NCBI RefSeq assembly: GCF_026745355.1
Contig: NC_079208.1
Location: 24,856,805-24,920,804 of the forward strand
Direction of reading: 5' to 3'
Length of the DNA stretch: 64,000 bases
Origin: Beta vulgaris subsp. vulgaris
Lineage: Eukaryota > Streptophyta > Magnoliopsida > Caryophyllales > Amaranthaceae
A program made the position numbers and the translations under genes. The notes beneath the pieces are model-generated. The model saw only the letters and a list, made by a program, of their open reading frames with translations, was not told where the DNA came from and did no database searches. Of the stretch, positions 1 to 12,841 are shown in pieces (the stretch's first letter is position 1; each line of letters begins with the position of its first letter).

Positions 1-1386
1 AGTTTAACTTATTTCTGGATAATCAGAAGGTTGACTTATTTTTGGCAAATGAGGCAAAGGTTAGCTTATTAGAAACAATTATTCCTATAGTTAAAGCATA
101 TAATGAAATAAAGTTCCTTAAAATGATATCTAACAAGGTTTCTCTTTAAATATAAATGATTTAACTTAGTTAAAATCTTTTTCTTAAAACCTTCCTAAAT
201 TTTAGCCTTAACATCTGTTCCATTAGGACGTGAATATAAGTTAACTGTTGATTCATGCTTAATTACTATGTTCCTATGACTATATATTTTATTGTGTCAA
301 TACGTCTGTCCCTTTCAGAGGAACTGACGATTATTCTCTTATTACATCCATAAGTTCCTTTATCAATATTAATTGAATCCATAGACGAACCTACAAAATA
401 TAATTATACTTGCACAAAAACTTGAAGAGAAGTTAGATTGAAATAATTCATATATATGTAACAACCATAAAACAACTTCTCTTTCATAACCTTCTTCAAT
501 CATGTATTTATAAGAGATATCAAAAATCAAATTTGATAATAATAATGACCAAGATATATAGTATGTAAAGATTATTACCCAATTTCCTAAGAAATATATT
601 TCACCTTTTACATACTTTTTCTAGCTTTTGTAGTCATAGGAACTCATGTCTAGAACTACTTTCTAGAAACAACTAACCTCTACATCAAGAGATGTCAGTT
701 CCTTTCACATTACCTGCAAAATAAGCAAGTTCTTGGTTTTTGGTACCCAAATATATGTTGGGTCCTTTCTTGTTAGTAGGAAGAACATAAAATATCCATA
801 TTCATGATGCACGCACATATCTACCACTACTAACAAGGAACATCATGTACCGACATAAGAAATATTTCAAATATTCATGATGCATAATAAAACTATCATT
901 TGGCAAATGAATAATAATATGAGTGTGATATAACATGCCAAAAATAATGGATTTTCCTTAAGATGAGAAACCAAGTTCCAGAGACACAAATATGCATTGT
1001 TCCATATAACTTGTTCCTTCAACTATTTCTAGTATATGATTCTTTGATATTTTAAAAAATTGGAAATCTGAATTTTGTCTTTAGAAAACAATGTTAAAGC
1101 TATCCTAAATTTCTATAAAAACATCAAAGCCAAATAAAACAATCTTACTAGAAATACTATAAGGAACAAGTTCCAATGTAATATATGCGTATAAAGAATA
1201 TCTCAAGGAAGAGATACTTACATCAAAGGGGTTGTTCATAATCCTCGAGTGACTTTTAATTGTGTATAAAAAGTCAGCCTTCACTTGTTCCTTTGAATGA
1301 CATCGGGTGGAGTTCCTTTCTCGTACGTGTTCTTTCTTCTTGCAGGAACTTAACTCAGCAGGGTTCCTGCTTATCAATGAGTTCCG

Positions 1387-1398
1387 GCTCTGATACCA
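1387..1398 (-). other. Primer binding site (initiator tRNA-Met)
   Basis: The minus strand reads TGGTATCAGAGC, the usual plant copia PBS complementary to the 3' end of initiator tRNA-Met. It is two bases from the LTR end. Confidence 0.8.
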
Positions 1399-1400
1399 AT

Positions 1401-3442
1401 TGTTATTTCACTAGGAACACTACAAGAGGGGGGTGAATTGTAGTGTGGAACTTATTGCCCAAATAATGCGGAATTTAAAACATAAGCAATAAGGAACTGA
1501 AAGTGCAAGAGAGATTTTTACGTGGAAACTTCTTGTCTCAATACAAGAAGAAAAACCACGACCTACTCAGGATTTAAACTCTTCACTATAATAGGAAATC
1601 TCCTATGATTCAACCTATTACATACTCAAGTTCCACTCGGAACTCCAACTCTCTCACAATCTCCACTCTATACTCTAGACTTAACTCTAAGTCTTTCAAG
1701 AGTTCCCACAACTCTTTACAAAAGGTTTACTCAAACCCTTCACCCCTAGATAGACTTCACCCTAAGTCTACGCATACACAACAAGAACTTACTCAAGTTC
1801 CTAACATGCACAAACTTGATACAAGAATTCACTCAAACCCTTTACCAAGTTTCTATTACAAGAGTTCACTCAAACCCTTTAACCCCAAATCAAATACAGA
1901 CGCTTGATAATTTGGTTTAACTCTAGTATATAGAAACTGAATAACTGTAAAGGAACATGGCACTCGTAGGAACTTGAAACTCAAAGGAACTGACTCAAAC
2001 AAGGAATAGAAAATATAATTCTTTTGTAACGCTATTCCTTAAGCCAAACTTATGGAATGACATAAGTCTAACACTATGGAAAGACACTAGTCAGACAATT
2101 TGAAACTCAATTGAACTTGTATATTTATAGCAGTCTTTTAGAATGAACGTGGGATTAATCATGTGTTAGTGGTTAAACCATTATCCCATGATGTTCCTTA
2201 CACGAAGGAACACGTTCCTTCATCATCCCATGATCTCCATGATCACTGTTAAACGTGGGAGATTATAGTTACTGCTCCTAATTTTAGCAACCACTTTGAG
2301 CATTAATTTGAAAATCTGATTTAATTAAAAACATATTAATTATTAAATCTGAAATTAAATCATTTTAATAAAAATATTATCTTTAAATTTCTTCTGTAAA
2401 AACCAGATAATATTTTTATCATCTTTTGAAAAAATAAAATCTTTTCCTTAAAAAGATTTTCCATAAAATCAGATTTTTCCTTAAATAAAACGGTTACCTA
2501 CAATCTAGGCATATTTTCTCAACTGACATATTGTACCGTTGTAATGCTCCATCCTAAGTCTAGTTCCTTTTAATAGTTAGTTCCTTTAACTTAGATTAAT
2601 AGACTACCACGTCTGTTCCTTTAGAGAGGAACAGACAGACAATTTCTTTAACAATACTCATTATACGTATTATAAATCTAGGCTTTTTATTTTCCAAAAA
2701 CTGAAAAGATAAAATTAAATTAATTAAAATCAGATTCCTAAAGAAACCGATTTTATTAAAAACTTATCTTTTATTTTAAAACTAAAACTTATCTTTTATT
2801 TTAAAACTAAAACTTATCTAAAACAACTAATGCATATTATTTATAAATGATTAACCACGTAGAGATTTATTAAGAAATAAACTCTAAATAAATTCTTATA
2901 GATTAAGATAATAATATGCATCAGATTTATTGACTCTTAAATACTTTTGACTCTAAGTTCCACGAGTTCCTTTGACCTTACGAGTTCCTTTAGACCTTGT
3001 TCCATTACCTTTCATGTTTCCATATACTTACATGAATCCTAGAAAATAAACTCATATTTTCTGCCTTCATGCTCCATGCTGCTCCAACTCAAGAACCGCA
3101 TGTTGATAGCTCCACCTTTGGAACTTCAGTGTGCTAGTTCCTTTAAGAAACTTCGCACTCATAGTTCCTGCTCAGGAACTTCTTGTTTCAACTCTGAAAC
3201 GTTATATTGCTGCTCCCACTCAGGAACTGCTCCAGAACTTCATATTCAATGTTCCTCATAGGATGTACCTAGGAACCGCTCTATTTGTGTTCCTTATAGG
3301 AACTCTTTTAGGAACTTCACTTGTGGGAAGACCTTCATGATGTGATATATTCAACCTTTGATGACTTGTTTCATGTTAATGTAATATGCACATCTCAAAC
3401 ACACATGTTAGTTAGATAATCATCATTTGTTTACAATCATCA
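1401..3442 (-). repeat. 5' LTR of the SIRE-like element
   Basis: The boundary at 1401 (TGTTATTTC) is set by the adjacent primer binding site, and the boundary at 3442 (...AATCATCA) by the switch to FAR1-like coding sequence. The LTR is unusually rich in short GTTCC/GGAAC words on both strands, often as AGGAACTT or AGTTCCTTT, above all at 1930-2240, 2560-2640 and 2950-3330. No second copy is in the window, so the outer end is inferred. Confidence 0.6.
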
Positions 3443-3448
3443 AAATAC

Positions 3449-4500
3449 TATATGACTCAACATTGAGTTTGATAGCGTTGAGTTTGAGGGCAAGTTGGGA
3501 TTATATGATGGAGAAGTATGGCCTAGAAGGAGACAAGTGGTTTGCTTGTTTGTATGAGTTGAAGTATAAGTGGTCCAAACCATTGAGTAAGGACTTCTTC
3601 TCAGCTGGAATTTTATCCTCCCAACATAGTGAAAGTACTAATAATGTTATAAGCTTTCAAGCTTCCAAGACAACAAGCTTGTATGATTTTTTTGGTATGT
3701 TCCAAAACACTATTTTACGACGAAGACAAACTAAAACCAATGATGAATTTGTTGATTCTAAATCTGTCCCCAAGTCTTATTTTCCTATGGCGTGTATGTT
3801 GATACATGCTAGTCAATTTGAACAGCTACAATGTTTAGGGATTTTGAGCAAGAACTTGGGTATTCTTTGGGTATTATTTGTGAGTTTTTGACTATCGATG
3901 ACACAATATTAGTTTATAAAGTGTCGCCTGAGAAGCATCCACAACGGACACACCATGTCACTTTTGATTGTGTCAATAAGTTTGTTAGTTGTTCTTGTAG
4001 GAATTTTGAGGAGGTGGGGATGTTATGTTATCATTGCCTAAGGGTACTTCACATGCACCCGGTTAGTAGACACCTTCATCTTATATTTTACGGCGGTGGA
4101 CAAAGTTTGCCAAAACAACGGGTGAACATGTCATCACTAAAGAAAGATTGCATTCCTTGGCGATTTCAAATATGTATGGTGTATAACAATCTCACCATAA
4201 GAAGTCATGATAATGAAGAGGCAAGGAAGATAATGGAGAAGGGTTAATTATATGCGTGATCTTGTTGATGTGTTGGCTGTTTTTGCTAATATTAACTTAG
4301 GTGATTCAGAATCAGGTGTTGGAGAATCAACAGCATCAAATTCCTCTACCATTACTGTTTTTGATCCTCCTTAGATTAAAATGAAAGGAAGAAGTGTGAG
4401 GCCGAAAAGTGGAATATAGAAGAGCAAGGGGGGTAGAGGTCGTGGGAAATCTGTTTCAAATGCTGCAAAGGAGTTTGGCTCTTACACTCAACCTGCAAGA
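3449..4500 (+). pseudogene. FAR1/FHY3-type MULE transposase, truncated and frameshifted
   Basis: The translation is the C-terminal half of a FAR1-RELATED SEQUENCE protein, a family derived from Mutator-like transposases. Visible blocks are the transposase region (MEKYGLEGDKW, then AGILSSQHSESTN) at about 3510-3650, and a SWIM zinc finger with CSC followed by CYHC (KFVSCSC, MLCYHCLRVL) at about 3980-4055. One frameshift near 3828-3832 separates the two halves. Further in-frame stops occur at the end of the 4247 frame, at 4372 and near 4427, after which the usual basic KGR/KSGI tail is still readable. The N-terminal FAR1 DNA-binding domain is absent because the SIRE-like LTR begins just upstream. 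Host FRS genes and MULE transposases share this fold; the broken frame and flanking subterminal repeats favour a transposon copy. Confidence 0.8.
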
Positions 4501-4605
4501 TTATTTTACTTGCTTATAGTGAGTTAAAAGGGTGACTAATAAGCTTTAAGTGGTCACTAATAGGCGTAAAGTAGGGACCAACACTACTACAAAAATGGCC
4601 AAAGA

Positions 4606-6470
4606 GACTACCTATAGGATACCGGTTGTTACTAACCCATTTCTTAAATGTAGGAAACCATTGATCATCTAAAACCAGACTCATAAGTTTAACTATTTAA
4701 CTAATAAAAAAAGTGTTTGTGAAATAAGAGATTGCTTCTAAGTAAAACCGGTTTTCTTGAAATATTTAATTTTTTTTAATTTAAGTTTTTTTCAACATAA
4801 TATACTATTATATGTATATATTCTTCTTGTGAAGATATAGGAAACTACTTCTAACTTGAACCGGTTTCCTAAAAATAATAATTCTAAAATTTAATATATT
4901 TTCAATTTATATTGATACAGTATAAGATAAATCTATTTACTTTTAAAATTGTTTTTCCTTACAATAGAAAAAAATACTACCACTCCTAGTATTATTCTAT
5001 CTATACATCGTGGTTAACGTAACCAATCTATAACAACCTGTCAAAAAAAAAAAATCTCGAAGCATCCTCGCCATAATACTCTCGGGCTCCATAGCTTGAA
5101 GCCTCACACCATCGTCAATAACCACCACTCCCCATAATCCAAATTCTCCCCATAATCTAAATTTTTCCATCACAATTCCAATTAAATTTCCCACATTTCT
5201 CAATTGAAAAACTGAAATTTGTGATTCAGCTTCGTCAATTCTTTTTGCTATAATCGATCTTAGGGCTCTCACATTGTTCGTCGATTTTAGGTTAGTTGAC
5301 TAACATTAGCTTTGCATTTGTAAAATTCATAAAGTTTTTAGTAATCATTGATTTAATCTGTATTGGTTTGTTTAATTTTAGTATTCAGTGTTTGCAGAAT
5401 TTGTTCTGGATATTAGATTTTGCTATTGTTTGTTTTATTTCACATCTTATTTTACCTAATGTGTGTTGTATTTTCAGATAATATGAACCAAATTATTTTA
5501 ACATGAGACTGATGTATACTGAAATAATTAACAAGGGATAAGCAGCAAAATCATTAACAATAACTAAAAACAAAATGAAATGCACATCAAAGGATAGTTC
5601 GAAATCTGAAAGAAGATGCCAAATTGTATTCTGGATGAGTGTATATAGATAGCTTTAAGATTCGCTATCCCAGAACGGCAAGCCGATAGTTCTTGTGCAA
5701 CTGTACCTCTCCTCTTCCCAAGCAAATATACTTTCTATGTTTCATAATGCACTAATCATTTGACTTACACAATCCACGAAAACAAACTTTGATCATAATT
5801 CCATCATTGTATAGAAGAACTAATAGAAAATTTAATAGGATTCTTACATGGAAGAACTTTTAAATACAAATATAATGCTAACAATTTTACCAAAAGAATC
5901 ATCATTATTATAATTTCTGGCAAGCTGATGGTTAAAAAAGAAAAAAAATGAAACTTAACCACCAAATGTATGAAGAAAATCATAAAGGAAAATCTTACAA
6001 GAAAAACATCAGTTGTCATAAGGATACTTGTAGGTATTACAGTATTAGTAACCTCTGTAGACCATTTTTTAGAGTAAAGCTTTGATTGGAAGAACCAATT
6101 TTCCATACTAAATAGTTGCTGTTTTTCAATCCCCAAAGAAAACAACTAATTAAGTGAGCATCTACTGCTTGTTGCCCAATTCACCCTCATCTTTCCCCTC
6201 ACCCCAATACTTGAATCTCTAAAAACTAATACATTTTCTAAAAACTAATGAATCTCCAAAACAAACTAATAGTTCAAGGAATCTATGCTAGAACCTATCT
6301 AGTATTTAATTATTTGTCCAAAATCAGTCCGAAAGAACTTCAATCTATGCTCTTCCTACCATCCTTGTATCTACCAATTTACTTCTATTTACCATCCTAT
6401 AAATAGAAAAATAGTAGTCAATACAATAGGAGCAAACACTTGCTGCAATCCTGCAAAACATCAGCTTAAA
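4606..6470. other. CACTA left interior, no recognised gene
   Basis: AT-rich subterminal repeats occupy about 4606-4980. A minus-strand open frame (5272-4997, 91 codons) is followed by unassignable sequence to 6470. I see no domain, RNA gene or strong repeat here. Parts could be captured host introns, but nothing shows it. Confidence 0.5.
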
Positions 6471-6475
6471 GCCAC

Positions 6476-6814
6476 TATTGAAGATGTGTACACTTATGTG
6501 TACACCTAGGCACCAAGATATTTCCTTCTCTTAAAATATCTTTTTTAGTTTTCTGTTCCTAGTATTTTGTACTGATCCCTAGGTGGATTCTAGTCGTTAT
6601 TTTTGTCTTTTCTGTTTCTTGTCTTTATGTACAGCTTGCTTAGTCACCCTAGGTTAGCAAGCTTTCTGATATAAAAAGGTAGAGGAGGTAGGATTCTAGG
6701 CGCAGCTTTGTAAGGAGAAAAGCTCCATTTTTCCTTGAAGGAATATATATCAAAAACTACTGGAAAACTGATTTTCCAGATTAAAAGGAAAGTTAGAGTC
6801 ACTGATTCTTTTCA
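6476..6814 (+). repeat. 5' LTR of copia element A
   Basis: It begins TATTGAAGATG because the first TG of the LTR is missing next to the GCCAC duplication, and it ends TTTTCA directly before the PBS. Confidence 0.92.
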
Positions 6815-6886
6815 TGGTATCAGAGCAATAGGGTGTCAAGATCCTTTCTTTAAAGTTTCAGAGGCTCTATCTTCCTGTTTTGAGTA

Positions 6887-9800
6887 ATGGCAAAAGATAA
6901 AGGAGAACAATCTGGAAATGAGAATTCCAGTGTGAATCCTTACAAGGATCCCTTGTTTATAGCTGTTAATGATAATGGTTCTACTCCATTAGGAAGCATA
7001 ATTTTTGATGGAACAAATTTTATGAACTGGAGTAAAAGCATTAGGATAGCTTTGGGAGCCAAGAACAAACTAGGTTTTCTTGGAGGGAAACATCCCAAAC
7101 CTACTTCAGGTGAAGAAGAAATGCAGAAATGGGAAAGGTGTGATTACATGGTGAGATCATGGATGCTGGCTACCATGAAATCAGATGTGGCAGCAAGTTT
7201 GGTGAATATGCAATCCACCAGGCAGCTTTGGGAAGAGATTGTTGAGAGGTATGCACAGACGAATGCACCACAACTTTTCTCTCTCAAGAAGGATCTTTGG
7301 GAGCTTCAGCAAAATAATCTTAGTGTAAGTGAGTACTACTGTAAGCTAAGAACATTTGGACCAAATTGCAGATCTGGAAGGGATACCTGAGTGCACATGT
7401 GGAGCAATGGCAAAAATGCTCATGTGATCTTGCAAAGAAACTGATGGAATTACAATCCACTGAGAGATGATAAAATTTGTGATGGTCTTAACAATGGTTA
7501 TGACCAAATGAAGTCAAATCTTCTAAGCACTGACCCTTTGGTCACAGTGAACAAAGCCTATAATTTGGTTCTTCAGATTGAGAGGCAGAAGCAGATTACA
7601 GGTGAGATGACAGCAGCCTTGGAAGCTAGTGCGTTGGCTGTTAACAGACAAAATCAAAGTAGAAGTTTGGGACCATTGAAGAATTTTCAAAAGAAGGACT
7701 ATTTTAAACAACTCAAGATAGAGAAAATGGCTAGATTTTGTGATCATTGTGGGAAGAAGGGTCACTGCAAGGAAGAGTGTTTCAAGATTGTAGGATACCC
7801 AGACTGGTATAAGAAGGGTGCTGAGCAATTTAAAAGTGCAGCAAATGTGGAAATGACAACACAGGACAACCCTCTTGAGTTCTCAACTCAGAATGGAGAA
7901 GGATATGGAGTCAAGCAGGACAGCAAGTTCATGAACAACTTGGTCCAAGAAGTCATCAAAGCAATGACAGAAAAACAAGGAGAAGCAAGTAGCAGTCAAG
8001 CAAACTTTGCAGGTAAATTTAGTATTTCTAATGCTGCTGTAAATAAAATTGATACAAAATCTGGTTCATGGCTCATAGATTCTGGAGCTAGTGATCACAT
8101 GACAGGTAACAGAGAGTTGCTGTTGAATAAAAGAATCTTAAAAGGTAAGATAAAGGTAGGACTTCCAGATGGAAGCATGAAATTTGTGTCTGAAATAGGA
8201 GATGTGAGTTTAGATCATGACATTATTCTGAAGAATGTGCTTTATATTCATGATTTTAAACATAATTTGCTCTCTGTTGCTAAACTACTAAGAGACAGAA
8301 GTTTCAAATGATTTTTAACAATCATGAATGCATCTTACAGGACCTTTCCATTAGGAAAATGTCTTTCTTGGGAAACAAGAGAATGATCTCTATAAGCTAC
8401 ACAAAGATGATGCAGAGAAGCATGATGAAGTTTTATTGAGGACTACTAATGATGAGACTATGATGCACTGTAATAATGTAGCTAATCTAGATGTTATTCA
8501 TGCTAGGCTAGGGCATGTTTCTTTATCCAAGATGCAACACTTAGATTTTTGCAAATGTAAGAACCTTAAAGACTATTTTTGTGATACTTGTTCTATTGCT
8601 AAACACCACAAGCTACCTTTCTCTCCTAGCAAATCTATTGCTTCTCACATTTTTGATCTAATTCATGTGGACCTATGGGGTCCTTATAGGACAAAAGCTA
8701 TTACAGGTGCTAGTTATTTTCTTACTATTGTGGATGATTACAGTAGGGTCACTTGGACTCAACTGTTATCTAACAAAGAACAGGTAAAAAGCAGTTTATT
8801 AAATTTTTTATTCATGTTGAAAACCATTTTGAAACCAAAGTAAAAACTCTTAGGAGTGATAATGGGACTGAGATATTCCAAGATGAATGCAGACAGATAT
8901 TTGTGAAAGGGGAATCACTCATCAAAGGAGTGTGCAGGAGTACCCCAACAAAATGCAAGGGTAGAAAGGAAGCATAGGTTCTTGCTTGAAAGCAAGAGCC
9001 TTGAAGCTACATGCAGGTATGCCTAACTACTTGTGGGGTGAGTGTATACTTGCAGCTACACACTTGATTAATCTGTTGCCAAGTGCTGTTATCAACTGGG
9101 ATACACCTTACAAAAGATTAACAAACAAAGAACCCAATTATGAACATCTTAAAATAATTGGATGTCTTTGTTATGCTAGCCCACATCAAAAGCCTAGTGA
9201 TAAATTTGCTCCCAGGGGTATCAGATGTGTAATGTTAGGCTATCCATATTGCCAGAAGGGTTATAAGGTGATGACACCACCAGGCAGATATTTGTAAGTA
9301 GAGATGTTGTTTTTAAAGAGAATTTATTCCCTTTTTTACAGAACAACTCTCCTCATATAGGTATGGAAAAATCTCCTCACCAGCATATTCATGATTATGA
9401 TGATGTTACTAACAATTTACATCCAGTGGATGATGATAGAGTCAATGAAGATGATTTTGCAGATACAGAACAGCTTGAGCAGGAAATGACTTATGAAGGT
9501 GAACCAAGTGGTTTAGAAACTCAGCCACCTACTGTTGAGAGAAGAAAGTCTTCAAGACAAGCAGAAATCCCAAGATACAAAGATTACATCTATGATATTC
9601 CAGGGAAGAACACTACAACTTCTCATGAGATTTCTTCCTGTGCTATTGTTAACCAGATGAGACAGACTCAAGAGTTTGCTGAGGACTATTTGAGCTACAT
9701 GAATAATGTACTCAGAATCAGGGAGCCTTTACATTATGCAGAAGCAGCAAGGGATGAAGGATGGACTCAAGCTATGCAAGAGGAACTCAAGGCCCTTGAT

Positions 9801-11258
9801 GCAAATAACACTTGGGATCTGACTCATCTTCCAGCAGGAAAGCAAGCTATTGACAGCAAGTGGGTTTATAAAATCAAATTCACACCAAATGGTGAAATTG
9901 ATAGGTTGAAGGCCAGGCTTGTGGCCAGGGGAGACAAACAAATTGAGGGAAAGGACTATAAACATACTTTCTCTCCTGTTGCTAAGTTCACCTCTGTCAG
10001 GGCTTTGATTGCTTTGGCTACCATTCAAGGATGGAATTTACATCATCTAGATATCAATAATGCTTTTTTGCATGGATATCTAGATGAAGAAATTTACATG
10101 AAACCACCAAAAGGATATGAACAAGCTATAGAAGGGCAAGTCTGTAAACTTAAGAAAAGCTTGTATGGATTAAAACAAGCCTCAAGACAGTGGAATCTTG
10201 AACTCACTAAATTCCTGCTTGACCATGGCTATACTCAATCTAAGAAAGATTATTCCTTATTCTCTAAGGATGTAGAAGGCACCTGGGTACGTGTTTATTC
10301 TTGTCTATGTTGATGATCTTTTGATCACAGGCAATGCTCTTCCTGAAATTCAAGCTATTAAAGAAGCTTTGGATATTGCCTTCACTATTAAAGATCTTGG
10401 AGCAATGAAATACTTCTTAGGTATAGAAGTGGCAAGAAATGAGAAGGGTCTCATGTTACATCAGAGGAAATTCATCCTGGACATCTTAAAAAGCACAGGG
10501 ACTGAAAGTTGTAAACCTGTAAAAGTCCTTTTCCCAAGGGTATCAAACTCTCAACTGATGAAGGAGAGCTTCTTGAAGATGCTGAGCTCTACAGGAGTAT
10601 TATAGGAAAATTGCTCTACTTGAACCTCACAAGACCTGACATTTCTTATTCTGTTCAACAGCTTAGCCAGTTCATGACAACTCCTAGAAAACCACATCTT
10701 CAAGCTGCAATTCATGTTATCAAGTATCTCTCAGGCACTATTAATCAAGGATTATTTTACTCAAGTGATTCTCAGCTCAAACTCACAGGCTTTTGTGACT
10801 CAGATTGGGGCAACTGTGCCTTCAGTGCTAGATCCTTAACAGGATATTGTGTTTTCTTAGGGAATTCTCTCATCTCCTGGAAGACAAAGAAGCAAAAAAC
10901 AGTTTCCAAATCCTCTACAGAAGCCGAGTACAGATGCATGTCTCAGACTACAAGTGAACTGGTTTGGTTAGAAGGGGTGCTTAATGATCTTGGGATCAAT
11001 GTTCCTAAACCTATTGATCTCTTTTGTGACAACAAATCAGCAATTTACCTTGCACACAACCCTATTTTTCATGAGAGAACCAAGCATCTCAAAGTAGACT
11101 GTCATTATGTTCGTGAACATCTCACTACTGGGTTCCTAAATGTGCTTCATGTGAAGTCTTTCCTTCAACTTGCAGACATCATGACTAAATGCCTCAGTGA
11201 ACAGCAACACACGCATCTTAGTTCCAAGTTAGGACTGATTACCACCAGTCCAACTTGA
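6887..11258 (+). pseudogene. Copia gag-pol polyprotein, frameshifted
   Basis: Domains in order: copia-type gag from ATG 6887 (GSIIFDGTNFMNWSKSI); CCHC zinc knuckle at about 7738-7780 (CDHCGKKGHCKEEC); aspartic protease WLIDSGASDHMT at about 8070-8103; GAG-pre-integrase with HARLGHVSL at about 8500; integrase core DLWGPY/IVDDYSR at about 8670-8750 and NYLWGECILAATHLIN near 9030; reverse transcriptase from about 9740 (KWVYKIK, KARLVARG, LDINNAFLHG, YGLKQASRQW, LVYVDDLLITGN); RNase H with FCDSDWG and SSTEAEY at about 10790-10930. The frame is broken near 7345-7500, 8311-8436, 8843-8990, 9297-9363, 10290 and 10600, mostly by apparent single-base losses, several in homopolymers. No nonsense substitution was evident. 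Normally this would be a single frame of roughly 1400 residues. Confidence 0.93.
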
Positions 11259-11264
11259 GGGGAG

Positions 11265-11602
11265 TGTATTGAAGATGTGTACACTTATGTGTACACCTAG
11301 GCACCAAGATATTTCCTTCTCTTAAAATATCTTTTTTAGTTTTCTGTTCCTAGTATTTTGTACTGATCCCTAGGTGGATTCTAGTCGTTATTTTGTCTTT
11401 TCTGTTTCTTGTCTTTATGTACAGCTTGCTTAGTCACCCTAGGTTAGCAAGCTTTCTGATATAAAAAGGTAGAGAGGTAGGATTCTAGCGCAGCTTTGTA
11501 AGGAGAAAAGCTCCATTTTTCCTTGAAGGAATATATATCAAAAACTACTGGAAAACTGATTTTCCAGATTAAAAGGAAAGTTAGAGTCACTGATTCTTTT
11601 CA
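11265..11602 (+). repeat. 3' LTR of copia element A
   Basis: It begins TGTATTGAAGATG right after the polypurine tract and ends TTTTCA before target duplication GCCAC. It lacks one T in a T-run, one G and one further G relative to the 5' LTR. Confidence 0.92.
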
Positions 11603-11607
11603 GCCAC

Positions 11608-12111
11608 ACAACATAGTTGCATAGGAAGAAACCAAAAGGAGTAGTACAGCTTCCATCACATTTTTGTAGCAGAGTGACAACCAAAATATACAACTCCAGC
11701 CCTCGCAGAACTGAACTGCTACCAGCAGATCAGAAAATGAATAGCTACTAGCAGATGAGAATCTACTGACGACAACTACTAACCACCCCTGTAGAACTGG
11801 ACAACTACTAGCCAACCTTGTAGAACTAAACAACTACTAGCAGTAGAATATCAAACATTTGGGGCCGAATCAGATACTGTGTTGTCTATGGAAAATGACA
11901 TAGTTCTCTATCAATTTTAATAACTTGGTTATTTTCTTGACATCTCACTGATCTTTTTTTTCAGGACACATCTCACTTTTATCAAACTATAGTTTATAAA
12001 GGATTTCCAAAGTTAGTGAAATGGGACAAAGGACAAGCATGTTGAAACCATAGCAAACTGATTCCTCTGTTTTTTTGTTATGTATTAATGCTTTGATCTT
12101 CTTATTTGTAG
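11608..12111. other. CACTA interior between copia element and captured exon
   Basis: No domain is recognised. The last part ends in a pyrimidine-rich stretch and TAG, acting as an intron-like 3' splice site for the exon at 12112. Confidence 0.45.
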
Positions 12112-12334
12112 GTTTGATAAAAGAATCACAGCATTTGCGGAGGAGAAGCTCCACAGGGATGGTATCAACCTGCAAACTGGGGCAATGGTTGTGAAAGTGA
12201 ATGACAAAGAAATATCAACCAGAGCACACAAGAATGGTGGGCAAATATCCTCCATGTCATATGGAATGCTAGTCTCGTCTACCGACATTCGACCTCGTCC
12301 AACGATAACACAATTCATGAAGCAAATTGGTCAA
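12112..12334 (+). pseudogene. Captured exon of an alternative (external) NAD(P)H dehydrogenase
   Basis: The 223-bp segment is preceded by TTTGTAG and followed by GTATGT, so both splice sites are canonical. Its one open frame reads FDKRITAFAEEKLHRDGIN near the start and TITQFMKQIGQ at the end. This matches the internal part of plant type II NAD(P)H dehydrogenases of the NDB group, which oxidise cytosolic NAD(P)H at the outer face of the inner mitochondrial membrane. The family assignment is from remembered family sequence. No neighbouring NDB exons were found within the CACTA element; the sequence after the donor does not continue the protein. It is therefore a transduplicated gene fragment, intact as an exon but not a working gene. 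Confidence 0.72.
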
Positions 12335-12841
12335 GTATGTTTATAAGGGCACAAATATATTTACTTATTCTCAACCAAGTGCATCATTCAAAGATGCACT
12401 TGCTTGATTTCAGACTTTGATCAATAGCACATGAAAGTTATAAAATATAGACATACTAGTTCTTATTATAATTCTTTGTAATTATTTTGTAGTACTTTCT
12501 TGGGATTTCTAGCACTTATTCGCAAGAGATGATTGACGAGCTAAAGATACGTGGGTGAAATATTTAAACAATCAAGCACGAGACGGTGGAGATTGAAGAC
12601 AATGGTCAAGTTTCAATTGTACATATTATTTGCTCAAGTTAGAATTTTAATTTTCGTAGATATCATTAGATTATAGAAATTTTATTTTTAAGACATTAAT
12701 TATTGGAATAAATTGATGCTTTGACTACTGAAATTGATTTTGTATGTAAATTAAATGTAGCAAATTTTTTTATTATTAATAAAGCAAGTAGGAATTTTTG
12801 TTTCATAATATTATTATTATTGTGGTCATTTATAGATTTTT

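Larger units (their letters stand above)
1..3442 (-). mobile_element. SIRE/Maximus-like Ty1/copia retrotransposon, 5' part only
   Basis: Read on the minus strand, an initiator tRNA-Met primer binding site (TGGTATCAGAGC) lies at 1398-1387, two bases inside a long terminal repeat that runs from 3442 down to 1401 and has TG...CA ends. The layout (LTR at right, PBS, then interior at 1-1386) makes this the 5' end of a minus-strand element whose body lies left of the window. The roughly 2-kb LTR and the sequence beside the PBS resemble SIRE-type elements; that assignment is from memory of the family and is tentative. The interior at 1-1386 shows no convincing gag; the 90-codon frame at 1377-1105 has no recognised domain. 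The insertion lies at the left end of FAR1-like coding sequence. The other LTR and the TSD are outside the window. Confidence 0.68.
6476..11602 (+). mobile_element. Ty1/copia retrotransposon with near-identical LTRs
   Basis: LTRs at 6476-6814 and 11265-11602 differ only by three single-base indels plus loss of the first TG in the left copy; I found no substitutions. Both end TTTTCA. PBS TGGTATCAGAGC is at 6815-6826 and polypurine tract TTGAGGGGAG at 11255-11264. The 5-bp target duplication GCCAC is perfect at 6471-6475 and 11603-11607. The interior encodes gag, protease, integrase, reverse transcriptase and RNase H in copia order. The LTR identity marks a recent insertion into the CACTA element. 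Confidence 0.95.

Noticed and set aside
1105..1377. 90-codon minus-strand frame next to the SIRE PBS as a gag start
   Set aside because: No gag similarity is visible, and the frame ends in low-complexity AT-rich sequence; kept only as leader.
3076..3340. Overlapping + strand frames in the LTR
   Set aside because: They are products of the repeated GGAACTT words and show no domain.
3449..4500. FAR1-like sequence as a working host FRS gene
   Set aside because: It lacks the N-terminus and has a frameshift and several stops.
4997..5272. 91-codon minus-strand frame as a captured gene in the CACTA element
   Set aside because: I recognise no family; a TTTTTTTTT tract forms its Phe run. Not enough to call a gene.
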